In this document: positions 59,688 through 64,000 of the stretch, one piece after another
Layout: each line of letters begins with the position of its first letter
How positions within the stretch are numbered: position 1 is the stretch's first letter
Assembly (NCBI RefSeq): GCF_022201045.2
Contig: NC_068564.1
Coordinates: 29,851,001-29,915,000 of the forward strand
Length of the DNA stretch: 64,000 nt
DNA from: Citrus sinensis
Taxonomy: Eukaryota; Streptophyta; Magnoliopsida; Sapindales; Rutaceae
Direction of reading: 5' to 3'
Translations under genes and position numbers: made by a program
The notes under the pieces: generated by a model
The model's input: the letters and a program-made list of their open reading frames with translations, nothing else
Databases searched by the model: none
What the model was told of the DNA's origin: nothing

Positions 59688-61247
59688 AGTAAATGTACGG
59701 ATGGCAATGGAGTGCGGGTAGAGGTGGCTAATGGTCGGACGGCATGAGCCACGGCACGTGTCCGTACAGTACAGCACGGGACGAGCACGTCTCGGTTGAG
59801 CACACGACAAGGTACAGCACGCACGTGAGCCGTGTCGGGCTTAAATTTTAGGCACGCAGGCCTTAAAAATACGGCACGCGAAAAAGCACGCAACAAACAC
59901 GTTTTAATTTTTAATGAAAGTAAATTTAAAATTTTATGATTTTATAAATAACTTGAAATTAAACTTTTAATATATTTTATTGGCTCAAGTGTTTTAAATT
60001 TATTTAATTATTAGTTCAAAAAAAATATAATTGATTTATGTTTATAATTTATTAAATAAATACTTGATATCATGATTTTAATAAATAAAATTATAAATAT
60101 CATGATTTTATAGATATGTATTAATATTATTATAAACTATGATACATGACTCTACGTAATTCCAAGTTAACAATTAAGTTAACCCTTAAAAAATTATTAT
60201 TATTGTTATTGTTAAGTACTAAAAAAGAATTCTAATACCATAGAGTCAAACTTAGCAACTAATATTACATTCTCTTATTATTATTAATTTATTATTATTG
60301 AATATGGACTTGAGTTTTGAATTTTTTATTCTATTAAATTTAAATAAAGGCACATGGATCCAAAAAAAATACATAAGCTTGAAAAAAATAAGACAACAAT
60401 TTGGCATGCGCTCTTAAAAAATAAAAAATTAAAAAAAGCTTAGTGGGCTATTTTTCCTAGGCACGGCCCACGGCACGGCACAGCACGAGTGGGTACGAGC
60501 ACGAGCACGCGTGGGCTTCCTTTGATGCCGGCCTAGGCCCGTTGGCCATCTCTAAGTTCGGGTGATGAGGGGAGGCCTACCCATTCCCCGCTCTATAAAA
60601 AAATTTCGTCTCCATTTTTTATTAAATTTAGTAAGATGGAGATGAAAAATCTCCATGTAAAGAATAATTTTCTCATCCCCACCTCATTCCTCATTTATCT
60701 ATTTTATAGTAGGTATAAATATATAATTTCAGTAAATTAAAAATTAAAAATTAAAAATTAAAAAAAGTATCACTATATTATAAAGTATTTATATTATTTT
60801 AAAAAACTCTAAAAGTTTAAAATAATATCTTGGAATGATGTCGAAACTGAAAAATATTTGAAGAGAGCAGCACCATAAAAGAGAAAAAAATATAATAATA
60901 TTTTAGAGTCGAAAAAAATTATATTGTAGGGTTTTTTTTAGCTATATTATATTTATATTACATACAAATAAAAGAAAATTTATTAATTGACATTATATTT
61001 GATAAAACAAAAATTATTAAATAAGAATTATAAAAATATTTATATATAATGGGATTGGAATTGGGGTGGGGCTGGGCCTAGGCCTGGGGAGTATAAAATC
61101 AAACCCCACCCCTTTAAGAATTTAGAGATTATTTTTTCCTCATTCACCACCTCATTCCCAAAAAATTATTCAAATTTTTTTTCCATTTGGGGTGGGGTTC
61201 CATGGGATCCCAAACCCGTTGAGAATTTTATCATCCCTAAATAAATG
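59688..61247. mobile_element. Outer hAT-like element interrupted by a second element
   Basis: Ends TACGGATGGCAATGG at 59696 and, inverted from the right, TAGGGATGATAAAA ending at 61239. The flanking 8-mers AGTAAATG (59688..59695) and AATAAATG (61240..61247) differ at one base. Short TIRs and 8-bp duplications are the hAT pattern. It has no coding capacity. With the inner insertion removed it is about 700 bp, containing GGGGTGGGG-rich subterminal sequence near its right end. Confidence 0.65.
59711..60562. mobile_element. Inner hAT-like element with GCACG-rich ends
   Basis: Body 59719..60554 (836 bp). Terminal inverted repeats: left TAGAGGTGGCTAATGG, inverted right TAGAGATGGCCAACGG. Flanking 8-mers AGTGCGGG (59711..59718) and AGTTCGGG (60555..60562) differ at one base. 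About 170 bp at the left end and 90 bp at the right are packed with CACG/GCACG units on both strands, the kind of subterminal repeat that hAT transposases bind; the core is AT-rich and non-coding. It sits 23 bp inside the left end of the outer element. Confidence 0.75.
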
Positions 61248-62931
61248 AAAATACGAGCACATTTTTCTTAAATGTAATTAGATTAGAGAGATTTTTAATT
61301 TTGTTCCTGTAGATCTACATAGTTTATATTAAGTTTCTATTACAAATGTATATATCTAAAATCTTCATAAAATTTAAGTTATCGCGCGCGCGCGTGTACT
61401 GTAATTATGATTAGTCATTGGATTGGTCTCATCTTAAATTTTCTTATGTTGCTCCGCATAAGACTCAACAATAGTATAATTCTTATCTTATTCTAATTTA
61501 ACGAGAACGAAGAAGATACACTAATCGTTTAGGAGGGGAAACAAAATAAAGTGCATGTTGGCGTAGATCGTTATATAAGTTTATAGGCACCAATCTGTCA
61601 ACAACTTCTTTCTAATATTGTCGTGACCATGACGGTACATTTTCACTATATTTTACTGTAAGGTTACCGTGTCTTTTAGTGCACCAATATTACGATTTGT
61701 ACTAAAAATTTTATGTGAAGTCACCCCATGATGTCTATTGTGCAAAGTAAACTAGTTTACCTCCTGCTTAAAAGTTAACATGAAAATTTTTAATTTATTC
61801 CTCAAAAGTATAAAAATATTAATTTATCCTCAATTAATATTTAAAAGGTTTAAGAAAAAAAAAAAAAAGAATCACTATGAGTCCATTGTCCTCTAAATAG
61901 AAATGGGAGTGAAATGAGATTTTCATACTTTTAAAAAATTTATTAAAAAGTGTTATTTTATCTCAAGATGAATCAAAGTTTACCCTGTTGAATTTGAATA
62001 CTTCAATCACTAGTTATCAATGAGATGTAAACAATAATTTTCTGCGTACTTTAGTGAGTTGTATTTAGCTTTTTATTTGTTTTTTCTTTATAGCTAAATC
62101 GATGTAATTTGAGTAAAATTTTGTCTTCTAATTACATTTCTCATACTTTTTTAACAATTCGATGAATAATCAAGCTCATCATTTGCTATTGCTCACATAA
62201 TAAATTCTTTGTATCAAACTATTTAAAAAAAAAATTGTTCTATCAATTATTCTCAACCAAATTGGCAGTGCTTTTCCTAGTTGACGCACACCCACCATCC
62301 AAACTCAACGAAAAATAATAATAATTTAACGCAAAATCTAATCATAACACAGCTACATTTCCAGCAGGTGGAGGCAACAGAGCAAGTAGCAAGCTGGCCC
62401 TAGAAAAAGCTGATCATTATTGTTTATTAATCAATTTCCCCGGCCAAGAAAAGTTTGGTAGCTAGCTTGTAAGAAATTAAGTAAAGAAAGCAACGTTAGG
62501 CGGGTGAGCCCCTCACTCCCTCTCACTCCTCTTTTTTTTTTTTAATTATCCAATTAGGATTTCGGTAGTTTGCTTTTTTTTTTTGCATATGTATTTCAAT
62601 TGATTGTGGTAGTTGGGTCTCCAGCCAAATGCCCTTAAAACTAAAAGTCAAGACTTGCACAATCCCATTTCAATTAAACTCATTGGACAAAACAAAAAAT
62701 GAAATAAAATAAAATAAAAAGAAAGTCGCTTAGAATCATCAATGGTTACAACTTTACCAAATGGGAAGAACGGCTACACCAAACTCATCGGTCAATTCTC
62801 ATCAAAATATCTCAACTCTCCAATGCGCGAAATTCCAATTGAAAGCTGTCGAGCCAACGTTGTGTAATTTTCCACGTGGAAGAAATGAAAGAAATTTTGT
62901 TTCACGTGAGTGCTGACGAAGATACAAAGGA
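61248..62931. other. Intergenic spacer
   Basis: AT-rich, with a short GC alternation (CGCGCGCGCG) near 61383..61394. No gene recognised. Confidence 0.45.
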
Positions 62932-63281
62932 GACTCGATCGCAGGCTCTTTTTTTTTTTTTTGAATACTGTTATACACGACTGTAGGTATTACAATTAAT
63001 ATTTATAAACAGATTCTACAATTGGGACTTTCTTCGTGGCGTATACTCCTCTGAAGCGCTGCTCAAATTCTTCAAACCCTCTCAAATATTCGAGGGCTGT
63101 CCACTCTACTCACATTTCGTGAGGAATAGACTGGCTCCACTCAATTATTTGATAATTGAGGAAGGATTGTAACTAAGGCCCATAAATACTTTTATGGAGG
63201 CTCGAACCCTTGCACTCATTATTCTAAGTGCAAGGGTTCTCCCACTGGACCTAAAGCTCATTGGTGACTCGATCGCAGGCT
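62932..63281 (-). mobile_element. tRNA-derived SINE (minus orientation), 16-bp target duplication
   Basis: Body 62948..63265 (318 bp) between perfect 16-bp repeats GACTCGATCGCAGGCT (62932..62947 and 63266..63281). The left end is a T-run (the A-tail of the element). On the minus strand the right end gives a box A-like TTTAGGTCCAGTGGG and box B GGTTCGAGCC. Same structure as the SINE at 24764..25139, though diverged in sequence. Confidence 0.9.
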
Positions 63282-63298
63282 TTAAAATGAGATTAACA

Positions 63299-63540
63299 AT
63301 TTTTTTTTAATTATGTTATACATTGTTATTATATTACATTAAATATTATAATTAATATTTATAATCATACTATATAATTTAGATTACCGTCATATATTGA
63401 CACACTATCTATACTCAATTAATTGATAATTAAAAATATACTAAAATTAATTTTTATAAAACTCTTATAGAGATTCAACTTCTTACACCCAACATTATAA
63501 GTATAAAACTTCTCTCTTAGACCAAATACATGTTAGTGAG
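63299..63540 (-). mobile_element. Decayed SINE copy
   Basis: Directly beside the previous SINE and in the same orientation: a T-run at the left, TATTATAATTAATATTTATAA in place of TATTACAATTAATATTTATAA, and a degraded box region (GAGATTCAACTTCTTACACC, then CTCTTAGACCAAATACATGTTAGTGAG). No clean target duplication; clearly older. Confidence 0.65.
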
Positions 63541-64000
63541 ATGGGCAAAATTTGAGACCCGACAAAAGAGTTCGAATGAACTCGTGACCGAGCAAACCGA
63601 TGATAAGAACTTTAAATTTTGTTACCTAAATAATGTAGGTATCTTCATATAATATCATGATTAACGGTTGTGCTTTCATCAACTAGAGCGTCAATTTTAA
63701 AACGTTCACTTGGTAGTTAATAATTGGCTGGTTAATAACACTTGCGTTTCTGATCTATAATAATGGACTGAAAAGCTTGATTGGACCACAATCCCAAATA
63801 TATACCCAAAAAATATATATATTTTTTGATGTGTAGAGATTTATTGCGACTTACATTTTAACCGCTCAAATTATCTATTCATTTATTCATTCAAATCTTG
63901 GTGCTATAAAATTATTAAAAACGTGTTCTTTTATGAAGTTATGAAGATTTTTTTTTTTATTTTTTTAATGGTATAACCCTAACATAAGATCCGATGTCCC
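63541..64000. other. Unannotated end of window
   Basis: AT-rich sequence; no gene or repeat recognised. Confidence 0.4.

Noticed and set aside
1-64000. CRISPR arrays, bacterial operons or viral genes
   Set aside because: No regularly spaced repeats, no compact operons and no viral polymerase, coat or movement protein motifs seen.

Overview
The window is nuclear DNA of a flowering plant, very probably Citrus. It is AT-rich with long non-coding gaps, its genes have many short GT-AG introns, and the encoded families are plant-specific. The sucrose synthase read from the minus strand at 51.5-55.2 kb (805 residues) matches my memory of citrus SUS1. I had no database, so the species call is recollection plus inference.

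Layout. 1.66-4.49 kb (-): relic of a mitochondrial adrenodoxin-type ferredoxin gene with a stop codon in its first exon, a lost splice acceptor and a one-base deletion. 6.4-7.6 kb (+): SAUR gene with a spliced leader and an upstream ORF. 8.89-10.02 kb: non-autonomous Mutator-like element with a perfect 9-bp target duplication. 11.24-14.73 kb (+): 13-exon sucrose synthase whose first two exons are shortened. 15.3-15.6 kb (+): possible 36-residue membrane micropeptide. 15.74-17.71 kb (-): pectin methylesterase without a pro-region. 17.7-25.5 kb: gene-poor, with short repeats, a foldback element and a SINE. 25.56-25.94 kb (-): SAUR76-like gene. 25.9-31.7 kb: gene-poor. 31.7-43.2 kb (+): 11-exon gene for a plastid-type protein of about 1744 residues joining an EMB8-like alpha/beta-hydrolase domain to a CPBP (CAAX-protease-like) membrane domain, with key catalytic residues replaced in both. 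44.76-47.75 kb (+): VPS37 (ESCRT-I). 48.8-49.7 kb (-): DUF1992/DNAJC28-like protein. 51.5-56.7 kb (-): complete SUS1 with a 1.4-kb leader intron and TATA box. 56.8-64 kb: repeat-rich, with a large hairpin, one hAT-like element nested inside another, and two adjacent SINEs.

Themes. Two sucrose synthases in opposite orientation 37 kb apart share every intron position and differ in length only at the N-terminus and the last exon. A SAUR/SUS/PME neighbourhood also exists, as I recall, around SUS1 on Arabidopsis chromosome 5, so this looks like an old syntenic block with a local SUS duplication. Sucrose synthase (UDP-glucose supply), pectin methylesterase (wall) and SAURs (growth) all touch cell expansion, but nothing here shows that they are co-regulated.

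I found no clearly new system. The best leads are the trimmed SUS paralogue, the double pseudo-enzyme fusion, the decayed ferredoxin gene, the nested hAT pair, the palindrome-within-palindrome foldback family and the candidate micropeptide. Exon borders were placed by hand and checked for splice dinucleotides and reading phase.
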